From positions 1-28,716 of the forward strand of contig CAZRGV010000079.1 in NCBI GenBank assembly GCA_964599655.1: a stretch of DNA of 28,716 nucleotides. The letters are read 5' to 3'. The notes under the pieces were generated by a model. That model was given only the letters and a program-made list of their open reading frames with translations, was not told the DNA's origin and ran no database searches. This DNA is from CAZRGV01 sp964599655 (GTDB lineage: Bacteria > Planctomycetota > Planctomycetia > Isosphaerales > Isosphaeraceae). Of this stretch, positions 7,343 through 16,175 are shown piece after piece (positions within the stretch are counted from its first letter, which is position 1; every line of letters starts with the position of its first letter). Both the position numbers and the translations under genes were made by a program.

Positions 7343-9310
7343 ATGCGACCCGCCCCGACACATCCCAACACGTCGCGACGCGGCGTGACCCTCGTCGAGA
7401 TGCTCGTTGCCGTCGCGCTGCTGGTCTTGATGATGTCGGTCCTCGTCCTCATCTTCCAGTCGGCCACGGGCGCGATCCAGGAGCAGCGTGCCTACGCGGC
7501 CCTCGACCAGGACCTCCGCCGGCTCTACGCGGTGATCCGCCAGGATTTGCGGGGTGTCACCGCCAAGATGACCCCGCCGAACAACCCGAATGACGGCACC
7601 GGCTACTTCGAGTATTCCGAAGGGGCCCTGGCCGACGCTCAGGGGGAAGACTCCGACGACACCCTCCGCTTCACCGTCAAGGCACCCGAAGGCCACCCGT
7701 TCATCGGCCGAATCTGGCTCCCTTACTCGCTGCCTGCGGGCACCGGACAGACGCTCGTCCCAACCCCGGGCACCAGCGAGTTCGCCGAGGTGATCGACTT
7801 CCTTCGCAACCAGAAACTCTACCGCCGAGTCCTCCTGATCGCTCCCGAACGCGTCGGTCAGCTTGGACTGGGCAACACGCCCTTCGACTCCTCCAACCCG
7901 CCCGGCACCGCACCCTCCGTGATCGGGTTCCGAACCTCGATCTTCGCGCCCTATGGGGCGTTTGCCCCCTATACCTACGCCTACCTCGCCGGCACTCCCT
8001 TCGTCGGCTGGCAGGGATTCAACGACATCTCGGCCAGACCCTCGAAATTCAACGTATTGCCAGGGTTGATGGGTTACTCGCCGACTCCCAACACGCTCGC
8101 CGATTTGACCAACCGCGAGAACCGGGCGTTTACTCCGCGATTTGCAAATGATTATGTCACCAACGCGACCGGCGCGACCGTACCGGACGGCCTCCCCGAC
8201 GACTCCAATAACGACGGCGTGCCAGACTACTATCCGGTGATGTATCCGGGCATCCTGAGCCCCGCTAACCCGTACCTCTCCACAGGCAGCCTCCTCTTCG
8301 AGCCCACTCCAGCGACGCGCAACCTCTGGAGCTACGACGTCGTTCCATTCCCGTTCCTCTACCCAGGTTCCTACTCGCAGGTCGATCCGTTCACGGCGGC
8401 CTATGGGGCCATTCACAGCCTTGACCCGTCGATCAACCCGACCGGCACGGCGACCCGGCCTTACTTCGGCACCTTCCTCGACCCGCCCTACAACCACAAC
8501 CCGCTCGACATCGGCGATAACCTGCCGCCTCCCAACACGCCGCAAACCTGGTGGGGTTTCCCCACCTGGCGCGAGACGATGTCCGCCAACTGGCTCGATC
8601 CAATCAAGCGGATCAACGATCCGGCGGGCACGAATTATTTCGGTGCCCTGCCCCCGGGCGGGATTGCCGGTCAAGAAGCTCCGTACACCCAGACCCCAGC
8701 TCTCTCCCGGGTGAACCCGGCGCTTTTGCCTCCGCAACTGAACCAGCCGTACAACGACACGCTCGGTTCCCCATACTTCTACATGCCCCCGGAAGCGGTC
8801 TGGGAAGACGACCTGATCCTGTCGAACGTCCGCAGCTTCGACGTGAAGGCGTTCGACCCGAACCCGTTGATGCTCAACCCCGCGACCGGTCTGCCGACCA
8901 ACTTGCCAGCGGGCTACTATGATCTCGGGTATGCCAATCTCGTGACCGGCACGCCGTCCATCTTCCTCGGATCGTTCGCCCACGAAGGCCGTATTCCGCC
9001 CCTGGTGAACGACTTCCGCGCCGATGCCCAGTTCCCCGCGCTGCTGCCCAACATCGGCGACAACAACACGGGCGTCGTCCGTCTCCGTCGGGTCTGGGAT
9101 AGCTGGTCGACCGAGTACTCGATCGCCCCGGCCTTGCCCTTGATCCCGTACAACGGCCCGCTCGCGGGCAATCCACCGGTCATGCCGTCGTACCCGGCGC
9201 CCTACCCGGCGCCCTTGCGTGGCATCCAGATTCAGATCCGTGTGGTCGACCCGTCCAATCAACGAGTCAAAACGCTGACCATTCGACAAGATTTCTCGGA
9301 CAAGCTCTGA
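7343..9310 (+). CDS. GspJ-like minor pseudopilin (enlarged)
   Basis: A 655-residue prepilin-type protein. The leader (MRPAPTHPNTSRRG) is cleaved after Gly14, then VTLVE (Glu19 at +5) and a hydrophobic helix to ~37. The next segment, DQDLRRLYAVIRQDLRGV, matches the GspJ pattern of an amphipathic helix with a repeated D-L-R motif. GspJ is usually ~200 residues, so two thirds of this protein is extra. The extra part is rich in Asn, Pro, Gly and aromatics, with one acidic loop (DDSNNDGVPDYY, nt ~8200-8235). The C-terminal ~40 residues (RGIQIQIRVVDPSNQRVKTLTIRQDF) recover a strand-rich GspJ-like ending. GAAGGA at 7326-7331 is a plausible ribosome site. It lies 63 bases after the GspI-like gene. 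Confidence 0.82.
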   Translation: MRPAPTHPNTSRRGVTLVEMLVAVALLVLMMSVLVLIFQSATGAIQEQRAYAALDQDLRRLYAVIRQDLRGVTAKMTPPNNPNDGTGYFEYSEGALADAQGEDSDDTLRFTVKAPEGHPFIGRIWLPYSLPAGTGQTLVPTPGTSEFAEVIDFLRNQKLYRRVLLIAPERVGQLGLGNTPFDSSNPPGTAPSVIGFRTSIFAPYGAFAPYTYAYLAGTPFVGWQGFNDISARPSKFNVLPGLMGYSPTPNTLADLTNRENRAFTPRFANDYVTNATGATVPDGLPDDSNNDGVPDYYPVMYPGILSPANPYLSTGSLLFEPTPATRNLWSYDVVPFPFLYPGSYSQVDPFTAAYGAIHSLDPSINPTGTATRPYFGTFLDPPYNHNPLDIGDNLPPPNTPQTWWGFPTWRETMSANWLDPIKRINDPAGTNYFGALPPGGIAGQEAPYTQTPALSRVNPALLPPQLNQPYNDTLGSPYFYMPPEAVWEDDLILSNVRSFDVKAFDPNPLMLNPATGLPTNLPAGYYDLGYANLVTGTPSIFLGSFAHEGRIPPLVNDFRADAQFPALLPNIGDNNTGVVRLRRVWDSWSTEYSIAPALPLIPYNGPLAGNPPVMPSYPAPYPAPLRGIQIQIRVVDPSNQRVKTLTIRQDFSDKL

Positions 9311-9367
9311 TCCGTACCACGCCCGTCCGTCCCCCCGGCCTCGCTTGCTCGCGAGGGGTTGGACGGC

Positions 9368-9376
9368 GGAGGGAGG
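9368..9376 (+). promoter_or_regulatory. Shine-Dalgarno for GspK-like gene
   Basis: GGAGGGAGG ends 7 bases before the ATG at 9384. It fixes that start in preference to the in-frame start at 9345, and it leaves a basic leader (MFAQNPPRHRHRRRRG). Confidence 0.75.
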
Positions 9377-9383
9377 CCCGCCG

Positions 9384-12300
9384 ATGTTCGCCCAGAATCC
9401 ACCGCGTCATCGCCATCGACGCCGCCGAGGCGTGGTGCTCGTGCTGATCCTGGCGATGCTGAGTATCGTGGCTCTGATCGGAGTCACGTTCGCCACGCTC
9501 AGCGGCCAGGCCCAGATCGGGGCTCGCTACTACGCCCAGTCGCTCTACAACCCCGACGCCGAGCAGGTGCTCGACTACGCCCTCACGCAACTGATCAACG
9601 ACACCAACAACCCGAAGTCGGCCCTTCGAGGGCATAGCCTCCTGCGCGACATGTACGGCCAGGACGCCCGGACCAACGGCTACCTGCCGCATCTGCCGGC
9701 CCCACTGGGCACTCCGCTGACGATCACCAACATCGTTAACTTCACCAATAATATTTACACGATCAACACCAACATTCCGACCGTCAACAGCCCGCTGATC
9801 CAGCAGGTTCCCTCCCTTTACAACGCGAACTTCTACGGCTGGGTCTTGCGGCTCCAGCAGTGGGTGATCGACCCCAGCGGCAACCCAGCCTGGCAGGTCC
9901 AAACTCCGCTGACGATCCCCCAGACGTTCGAAGTCACCTTCGACAACGTCACGGGGCCAACGCATGTGCTCACGCTCTCGGTGGCTGATACAACCACGCC
10001 GGGGCTGTTGCTCCCGAACACCCCCGCGCAGGTGGCGCCGCCCGCCGGATACACCGTGGCCAACATCTTCGAGCTGGACGGCCGTTACCGCCGCGCCTTC
10101 AACGGCGCGGGCATGTCGCTGGGCGCCAACGCCATCCTGCCCGATCGTCCGAACTTCCTCTACAACTTGCCGTTTGTCGGCGGTGTCTACAACCCGCTGG
10201 CCGCGAGCGGTTACAACGATCCGAACAACTTCGCCATCGCTCCGGCCATGGACGAAGACTACGACGCGGCCGATACGGAGAACCTCTTCCTGGGCCTCCA
10301 GAGCGCCGACGGCCAGGTCGTGATTCCGTCGTTTCACCGGCCCAACACCATCGTTTACGATCCGGTCAACGGCGTCAACGACTGGACCAACCCGGCCTTC
10401 ACGTCGCGGGCCAAGTTCCTCCGGCCTCGCAAGATCGACCACCCGGCCAGCGGCGACAGCTTCCCCAACCTGATTCCCGACCCGACGACCGGCAAGATCA
10501 CCTACGACGTCGACAACGACGGCGACGGCGTCACCGACGCCGTCTGGCTCGACCTGGGCTATCCCGTCCAGCGCGACGCGTCCGGCAAGATGTACAAGCC
10601 GCTCTTCGCGTTCACCATCATCGGTCTCAACGGCCGCATGCCCTTGAACACGTCGGGCAATCTTCAGAGCCGGAACCAGCAGACCGGTCAGCGGCTCAAC
10701 GACCACATCTCGCACCTCGGCTACACCCCGTTCGAGATCAATCCCAAGTTCGCCTTCACGAATGGGGCGTCCGGTGGCTTCGATCAAGGCACCATCCAGC
10801 TCCGGCAGTTGCTGACCGGAATCGCGACGCCGCCGTATGTTCCTGGCCGCTACGGCGAACCCGAAGCGTTCCTCGCCGGTCAAATTCCGGCCGCGGGCCG
10901 CTCCTACCTGGCTTCGGGGGGCGTTCTCGACTACTTCGACAACAACTTCAATGCCGCCGATTTCTATCCTCCAGCGGCTCCCGAGTCGGCCGACCTGCTC
11001 GACGGCGCCGGCCGCCAGCAGCTTCCCTCCGAACGGATTCGACGCTTCGTCACCCCGATCGACCTGACGGGCAATGGCACCGTGCTCGAGTTCGACACGA
11101 CGCCGTTCACCTCCGGCAATCCCGGGTTCGGCCAGGGCTACGATCGCTGGGGCCGTGTGAGCTTCTTCCAGTACTTCCGCCCGCCAGGCGTGGCCGCCTA
11201 CGACGTTCCCGCCTCCGCCAACGGCGACATCACCAAGAACACCGTCAACCTCTACCACGGCTTCGAGTCGCATCGGAACCCGGCGGGCGATCTCGCCGTC
11301 ACGCCGCCCCCTCGCGAGTTCATGGCGCTCGGGCCGTTCAACGTCGGCAACAACAAGACGTTCCCAACCTTCAATAACCTGATCAACTCGACCAACCCGC
11401 CCGTCATCACGCAAGGAATGTACCCCGACGGCAGCCTCGGCCTGAACGAGGACAGCCAGATCGACCTCTACAAGACGAACCCTTACGACGCGCCGTTTAC
11501 GAACCAAGATCTCGAATGGCTCTATCGCCAGGACGACGTCGACGGCCGCTCGCTCCAAAGCCGGCTCAGCCAGCTCGACCAGATCTATCCCAACTACCGA
11601 ACCTTCCGCGACCTCGATCCCGTTTCCGGCATCACCCCGCAAACCCGGCGACGACTCTTCAGCGTCGAGAGCTGGGAGAACATCCACTACGCCTGGTTCC
11701 AGAACGCCTTCGTTCCGGGCAACACGCCGAGCCTGGCGCACGCGGGTCGTAAGATCAACCTGAACTACCCCTTACCGGTCTCGAACGCCTTCAACGAGCC
11801 GGTCCGGCTGAAGTGGTGCCGCGAGGTCTACCTGCTGCTCAAGGAGCTGTATTACCCCGGCTTCAACCCGCCCAACTACGCGGGCGCCACGCCCGAAGCG
11901 CTCGCGAAGTTGGGCCAGTTCGTCGTCAATATCGTCGATTTCCGTGATCCCGACGCGACGATGACCCAATTCATCAACCCCGACCTCGACGTCAAGCCGG
12001 CCGCGACGGTCAACGGCGTCCAGGAGCCGGCCGGCGTTCAGTTCGCCGCGAACCCGGGCCAGGGAACCCTCCAACAGTGGGGCATGGAATACCAGCCGAT
12101 CGCGCTCAACGAGGTCCTGGCCTACCAGTTCACCTACAAGAACCAGAGCGCCAACCCCAAGCAACAGCCCGCCCAGCGCCTGTTCGTGGAACTGGCCAAC
12201 CTGCTGACCGAGGACGGCGACGGCACGGCCGGTAACGGCGGGTCCGCCAGCAATCTCGACCTCAACGGCTGGGGCATGATCATCACGATGGACAACCCCG

Positions 12301-14408
12301 CCTACACGCCGCCGGGCGGCTCCAACGTGGTCATCGAGCGACCCAATACCGTCACCGGCCAGCTCGACCCCAACACCATCAAAACCTACTTCGTTCCCCT
12401 GGCCGGGACGACCGCCAACCCTCAGCCGCTCGCCAATAAGATCGATGCCCTCAACTACCAATCCGGCAATGGCGCCCTCCCCAACCAAGGTGGCGGCAAC
12501 AACTTCTACGTCATGGGCAACGCCTTGCCCCCCACCAATAACGGGACTCAGGCCGAGATCAAGCCGCCCGCCACGAACGCCACGATTCTCAACGACCTGA
12601 TCCTTCAGTTGCCCAAGTACGCCCTCGGCTCCGGTGACGCGCAGTATTGCTGGCTCCACCTGCTTCGCCCCGCCAACCCCAATTCGGCCAACATGGCCGC
12701 CCAGCCGAAGGTCGTCGTCGACTCCTTCCGCTTCGTGTACACCGAGGCGGGCGGAACGGTCCAGAACCCGAACACCACGGCCGAGACGGTCACCATCGGA
12801 ACCCCGCCGCTCTACTCGCTCGGCCGCTCGCAGCCCTACCGAGGAGCCCACGCCGTTCCCCAGTCCGACACGTTCACCCCCAACTATCCCTATGGCTGGT
12901 CGGAACAGTCCTCCCGAGCCACCACCGACAGCGGCAATTACGGCCAGTACGACCGCAACAACCCCACTGGCGGCACCACCACGGTCCAGATCACCCAGCA
13001 CATTTACCACACCCTGGGTCAGCGCAACGACGCGAGAGAGAACTGGGACTACGTCCCGTTCCTCGACCGCGACTTCGCCAGCGTCGCCGAACTTCTGTTG
13101 GTTCCCGACTGCCCACCGGCCCTCTTCACCAAAAAATTCGCCGAGAATTCCGATCTTCCCGTGGCCGGACAGCCCTTCCCGCCTCCGTATCCCTACACAA
13201 CGCCTCCGACCACGGCCAACAACTCGACCTTGCCCCAGGTGGCCGATTTGCCCGACCCGCACCCGTATCCCTATATCCCGCAGAACTTCCACTACTACGG
13301 AAGCCAGTCGGGCGAGAAGACGGCCTGGTACATGATGCTCGAATTCTTCGAGGTCCCCAGCCCCGTCTTCGGCGCGATCGGGCCCGTCACCCAGGGAGAC
13401 AACGGCGACTGGCTCCGCCAGGAGGTCAAGCCCGGTCTGCTCAACATCAACCTGATCATCGACGAGGAGGTCTTCTTCGGGCTCATCGACGACCCAAGAC
13501 TCAACACCAACCAGGCCACCCTGACCGCGCCGTTGCCGCAGATTGTGACGTCAATCGACGCGACCGGCACCCCGAACCATAGCTACCCGATTTCCGATAC
13601 GTCGGCCTACCCCCTGGGTCGAGGCTACTACAACGGCACCGCGACCTTCATGAAAGCCGCCTTCAGCGACTTCCTGAAGCTCCGACATGGCGGCTCGGGA
13701 TTCATCGGTAGCTTCCAGTCACCGTTCTACCCCGCGACCAGCATCGGCAACGCCTACCCGGAGAAGCCCTATCGGTCCCTCTCCACCCTCTTGCTCAACG
13801 GGGCCAATCCGCCGTTCCTCGATATCCACGACACGATCATGCGGCCCGCTCGAACCCAGGCGTCGGCCACCGCTGGAAACGAGGGGATCAAACCACTGAC
13901 CACCTCGATTCCGCCTCGCATGCTCTTCCAGATTCCCGACGCGAACATCGCGAGCCCTTCCAGCGAGATCGGCACGATCCCGAACACGACGTTCGTCCCC
14001 AATACCAACCTCTCGAACCCGAACGCCGACCTCTTCGTGACCACCACCCCCCTCGGTGCCAACGGATTCCTCGGCGCGGGAGGGAATAACGATCGTCGGC
14101 AGCATCCCTACTTCCAGTCCGAAATGCTCCAGAAGGTGATGAACCTGACGACCGTCCGAACGCATCAGTTCGCCGTCTGGGTCACGGTCGGATTCTTCGA
14201 GGTCGTTCAGGAAGGGAACCCGCAGCTCGTCAACGTCGATCCCACCCTGGTCGTCGACCAGCTCGGCCGGGAGATCGGCAAGGACAGCGGTCGCAACGTC
14301 CGTATCCGGGCCTTCTTCATCGTCGATCGATCAAAGGCCACCGGCTTCAACCCCTACGATCCGGACGACTTCCGTAAGTTGGTCGTCTACGAGCGTCGAA
14401 TCGAGTAA
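9384..14408 (+). CDS. Giant GspK-like minor pseudopilin
   Basis: A 1,674-residue protein. A leader of clustered Arg/His ends at Gly16, followed by VVLVLILAMLSIVALIGVTF. The hydrophobic helix has no Glu at mature +5, which is the hallmark of GspK, the tip pseudopilin. After it comes AEQVLDYALTQLI, the pattern of the first GspK helix. An acidic loop with Asp at 375, 377, 379, 381 and 385 (DVDNDGDGVTD) is followed by GLNGRMPLNTSGN (from 414), resembling the conserved GspK 'D..GKLNLN' region. Classical GspK is ~320 residues, so the protein is about five times larger. The rest is rich in Asn, Pro, Thr and aromatic residues, with no enzyme motif I recognise. It lies 73 bases after the GspJ-like gene and ends the cassette. 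It may carry a large surface or periplasmic domain at the pseudopilus tip; that is inference. Confidence 0.8.
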   Translation: MFAQNPPRHRHRRRRGVVLVLILAMLSIVALIGVTFATLSGQAQIGARYYAQSLYNPDAEQVLDYALTQLINDTNNPKSALRGHSLLRDMYGQDARTNGYLPHLPAPLGTPLTITNIVNFTNNIYTINTNIPTVNSPLIQQVPSLYNANFYGWVLRLQQWVIDPSGNPAWQVQTPLTIPQTFEVTFDNVTGPTHVLTLSVADTTTPGLLLPNTPAQVAPPAGYTVANIFELDGRYRRAFNGAGMSLGANAILPDRPNFLYNLPFVGGVYNPLAASGYNDPNNFAIAPAMDEDYDAADTENLFLGLQSADGQVVIPSFHRPNTIVYDPVNGVNDWTNPAFTSRAKFLRPRKIDHPASGDSFPNLIPDPTTGKITYDVDNDGDGVTDAVWLDLGYPVQRDASGKMYKPLFAFTIIGLNGRMPLNTSGNLQSRNQQTGQRLNDHISHLGYTPFEINPKFAFTNGASGGFDQGTIQLRQLLTGIATPPYVPGRYGEPEAFLAGQIPAAGRSYLASGGVLDYFDNNFNAADFYPPAAPESADLLDGAGRQQLPSERIRRFVTPIDLTGNGTVLEFDTTPFTSGNPGFGQGYDRWGRVSFFQYFRPPGVAAYDVPASANGDITKNTVNLYHGFESHRNPAGDLAVTPPPREFMALGPFNVGNNKTFPTFNNLINSTNPPVITQGMYPDGSLGLNEDSQIDLYKTNPYDAPFTNQDLEWLYRQDDVDGRSLQSRLSQLDQIYPNYRTFRDLDPVSGITPQTRRRLFSVESWENIHYAWFQNAFVPGNTPSLAHAGRKINLNYPLPVSNAFNEPVRLKWCREVYLLLKELYYPGFNPPNYAGATPEALAKLGQFVVNIVDFRDPDATMTQFINPDLDVKPAATVNGVQEPAGVQFAANPGQGTLQQWGMEYQPIALNEVLAYQFTYKNQSANPKQQPAQRLFVELANLLTEDGDGTAGNGGSASNLDLNGWGMIITMDNPAYTPPGGSNVVIERPNTVTGQLDPNTIKTYFVPLAGTTANPQPLANKIDALNYQSGNGALPNQGGGNNFYVMGNALPPTNNGTQAEIKPPATNATILNDLILQLPKYALGSGDAQYCWLHLLRPANPNSANMAAQPKVVVDSFRFVYTEAGGTVQNPNTTAETVTIGTPPLYSLGRSQPYRGAHAVPQSDTFTPNYPYGWSEQSSRATTDSGNYGQYDRNNPTGGTTTVQITQHIYHTLGQRNDARENWDYVPFLDRDFASVAELLLVPDCPPALFTKKFAENSDLPVAGQPFPPPYPYTTPPTTANNSTLPQVADLPDPHPYPYIPQNFHYYGSQSGEKTAWYMMLEFFEVPSPVFGAIGPVTQGDNGDWLRQEVKPGLLNINLIIDEEVFFGLIDDPRLNTNQATLTAPLPQIVTSIDATGTPNHSYPISDTSAYPLGRGYYNGTATFMKAAFSDFLKLRHGGSGFIGSFQSPFYPATSIGNAYPEKPYRSLSTLLLNGANPPFLDIHDTIMRPARTQASATAGNEGIKPLTTSIPPRMLFQIPDANIASPSSEIGTIPNTTFVPNTNLSNPNADLFVTTTPLGANGFLGAGGNNDRRQHPYFQSEMLQKVMNLTTVRTHQFAVWVTVGFFEVVQEGNPQLVNVDPTLVVDQLGREIGKDSGRNVRIRAFFIVDRSKATGFNPYDPDDFRKLVVYERRIE

Positions 14409-14472
14409 TCCCCTTCCGCCCCTCGGTTTCCCTCGCCACGGACATTTGTCCTGGCGTTCGACGGAAAACCTC

Positions 14473-14502
14473 TTGTCGATGCAACGAATCACGCGATAGG
14501 AT
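14473..14502 (+). promoter_or_regulatory. Candidate sigma70 promoter for the DUF1559 gene
   Basis: TTGTCG (14473-14478), 18-base spacer and TAGGAT (14497-14502) lie 39 bases before the ATG at 14542, in the 133-base gap after the giant pseudopilin. Each hexamer matches the consensus at four of six positions. Confidence 0.35.
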
Positions 14503-14528
14503 TACGGTAACCCCCGTCCCCGAGCGAG

Positions 14529-14534
14529 AAAGGA
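14529..14534 (+). promoter_or_regulatory. Shine-Dalgarno of the DUF1559 gene
   Basis: AAAGGA ends 7 bases upstream of the ATG at 14542 and supports that start. Confidence 0.6.
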
Positions 14535-14541
14535 TCTGCCC

Positions 14542-15807
14542 ATGACCCGGCCACGACGCGCCCGAGGCTTCACCCTGATCGAACTGCTGGTGGTGATTGC
14601 CATCATCGGCATCCTGATGGCCCTGATCTTGCCGGCCATCGGCTCGGCCCGCGAGGCCGCCCGCCGCACGCAGTGCTTGAACAATGTCAAGAACATCGGT
14701 CTGGCTCTCCAGAACTTCCTGAACACCAAGAACCGGTTCCCCAACGCCACGACCTGGGGCGAAAATCCGCAGGCCATCGCCTCACAGGATATCAGCCAGT
14801 CGGTGATCAGCTCCTTCACCGGCTCAGGTTCCTCGGCGTTCGGGCAGTTCACTCCCGCGGAATCAGCCGGGACGACGTACGATATCGGTCCGCTCTATAG
14901 CTGGGTCGTCGACATCCTGCCCTACCTCGACCAGCAGACCCTTTACAACGACTTCAACCGCAACCGCGTCTACTTCGACGATCCGTCGCTGGGCATTTCC
15001 CGGCTCTACGACACCACCAAGGCGTCAAACCTGACGATCGGGAACACCGACCTGGCCATCCTTCGCTGCCCGAACGACGACACCGTGGTCCAGGGCGCCG
15101 GAAACCTGTCGTACGCCGTCAACACCGGGTTCTCCCTCTGGCACGGCAATGGCCTGGTCGGCGTGGGCTGGCAAGGAACGGCCGCGGGGGGCGCTCCGCA
15201 GCAGATGACCTGGGGCACCCCCGCCCAGGGCGGCGGCTACGGCACCTTCAAGAAGACCGGCGCCATGTTCCAGGGCACGTTCACCGGCCAGGCTCCGTGG
15301 GACATGAACCACACGACCGCCTCGATCAAGGACGGAACCTCGACGACGATCCTGCTCGCCGAGAACACCCTCGCCGGTGCCTCGTCGGGCAACACCTACT
15401 CGGGCAACAAGATCACGAACTGGGCCATTGCCCACCCCAACTTCGTCTGCTTCATGGCCTCCGACAACGTCTGCGGCCCCACCGGCAACTGCCCGGCCGC
15501 CGGCAACCTGTACATCACCGGGGGCAAGGTCGACGGCCCCGGCTGGGCTCAGGCCAACATCAAGGGGAACTTCGAGAACATCAACTACGGCAGCATGAAT
15601 CTTTCCGAGGAAGGCGGTTCCCCCTTCGCCAATAGCCAGCATCCCGGCGGCGTCGTCGTCGGCATGTGCGACGGCTCGACCCGGTTCATCGCCTCCGACG
15701 TCAACGGCATCGTCTGGGCGAAACTGATCACGCCGGACGGCCAGACGCTGCCTCCTCCTTATCGCCAGCTTCCGCTCAGCTCCGACCAGATCACGGGCGC
15801 GAACTGA
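14542..15807 (+). CDS. DUF1559 prepilin-like protein (H-X9-DG type)
   Basis: A 421-residue member of the large planctomycete DUF1559 family. A short leader ends at Gly9, then FTLIE (Glu14 at +5) and a hydrophobic helix to ~33. The family-typical continuation is SAREAARRTQCLNNVKNIGLALQ. Near the C-terminus is the exact H-X9-DG motif (His367, Asp377-Gly378), followed by an Asn-Gly-Ile-Val-Trp segment. The family is expanded to dozens of paralogues in many planctomycetes and its role is unknown. The prepilin-type N-terminus implies processing by a prepilin peptidase and a pseudopilus or envelope location. It follows the giant GspK-like gene, but a candidate promoter in front and a hairpin behind suggest separate transcription. 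Confidence 0.92.
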   Translation: MTRPRRARGFTLIELLVVIAIIGILMALILPAIGSAREAARRTQCLNNVKNIGLALQNFLNTKNRFPNATTWGENPQAIASQDISQSVISSFTGSGSSAFGQFTPAESAGTTYDIGPLYSWVVDILPYLDQQTLYNDFNRNRVYFDDPSLGISRLYDTTKASNLTIGNTDLAILRCPNDDTVVQGAGNLSYAVNTGFSLWHGNGLVGVGWQGTAAGGAPQQMTWGTPAQGGGYGTFKKTGAMFQGTFTGQAPWDMNHTTASIKDGTSTTILLAENTLAGASSGNTYSGNKITNWAIAHPNFVCFMASDNVCGPTGNCPAAGNLYITGGKVDGPGWAQANIKGNFENINYGSMNLSEEGGSPFANSQHPGGVVVGMCDGSTRFIASDVNGIVWAKLITPDGQTLPPPYRQLPLSSDQITGAN

Positions 15808-15830
15808 TCGGTTCGGGCCGGGACTCGCGA

Positions 15831-15896
15831 ACGGTTCGGGAAAACCGTTTTCAGGACGACCGCCGAGCAGACCGCTTTGGTCCGCTCGGCGGTCGT
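15831..15896 (+). terminator. Hairpin pair terminator after the DUF1559 gene
   Basis: There are two successive hairpins. ACGGTT / AACCGT (15831-15848) is followed by TTT. Then a perfect 13-bp stem, ACGACCGCCGAGC (15856-15868) with GCTCGGCGGTCGT (15884-15896), has an inner GACC/GGTC pairing. The first resembles an intrinsic terminator; the second lacks a T tract but is very stable. They start 24 bases after the stop codon. Confidence 0.6.
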
Positions 15897-16175
15897 TCGC
15901 GTTCTCCGAATTGGCCCTTCGCGGCTGTCCAAGGAACAACCGGCCTTGTCTTGTCCCGTTGAGTGCGGTACAAGTCCCGCACCTGTCAACGATGGACCTC
16001 CGAACGGGTTGGGTCTCCAGGGACGGAAACCCCCCGACGGTCTGGCGCCTGGTCGCATGACGCGCGACGCCTGGTCCTGATCCTTCGCTTCCCCATCGGC
16101 CAATGCCCGGCCGCCAACGTCCCGGGCGGGTTGAGTTTCAGCCCGCGCGGCGGCCTTCTTCGGGATCGATCGCCC
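15897..16175 (+). other. Non-coding leader region upstream of bamA
   Basis: No gene is supported here. The stretch holds a candidate promoter and then about 200 bases with several short possible hairpins: GTGCGG / CCGCAC at 15963-15982, a duplicated GCCTGGTC, and GTCGC / GCGAC. The in-frame extension of bamA upstream of 16176 lacks protein-like sequence before the signal anchor, so I treat it as untranslated leader. I do not recognise a known riboswitch class. Confidence 0.5.
15946..15974 (+). promoter_or_regulatory. Candidate sigma70 promoter for bamA
   Basis: TTGTCT (15946-15951), a 17-base spacer and TACAAG (15969-15974) lie just after the terminator hairpins. The implied 5' leader is ~195 bases. 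Confidence 0.3.

Noticed and set aside
7232..13292. Long minus-strand open frames opposite the GspJ- and GspK-like genes
   Set aside because: They mirror GC-rich codons of the plus-strand genes, give Arg/Gly/Val-rich sequence without domains, and lack ribosome sites.
15963..16080. Possible riboswitch or signal-recognition-particle RNA in the bamA leader
   Set aside because: Short hairpins are present, but I could not match conserved cores of cobalamin, cyclic-di-GMP, SAM or SRP RNAs.
15963..16175. Upstream extension of BamA to the GTG at 15963
   Set aside because: The extra ~70 residues are Arg/Pro-rich, precede the signal sequence and have no BamA counterpart.
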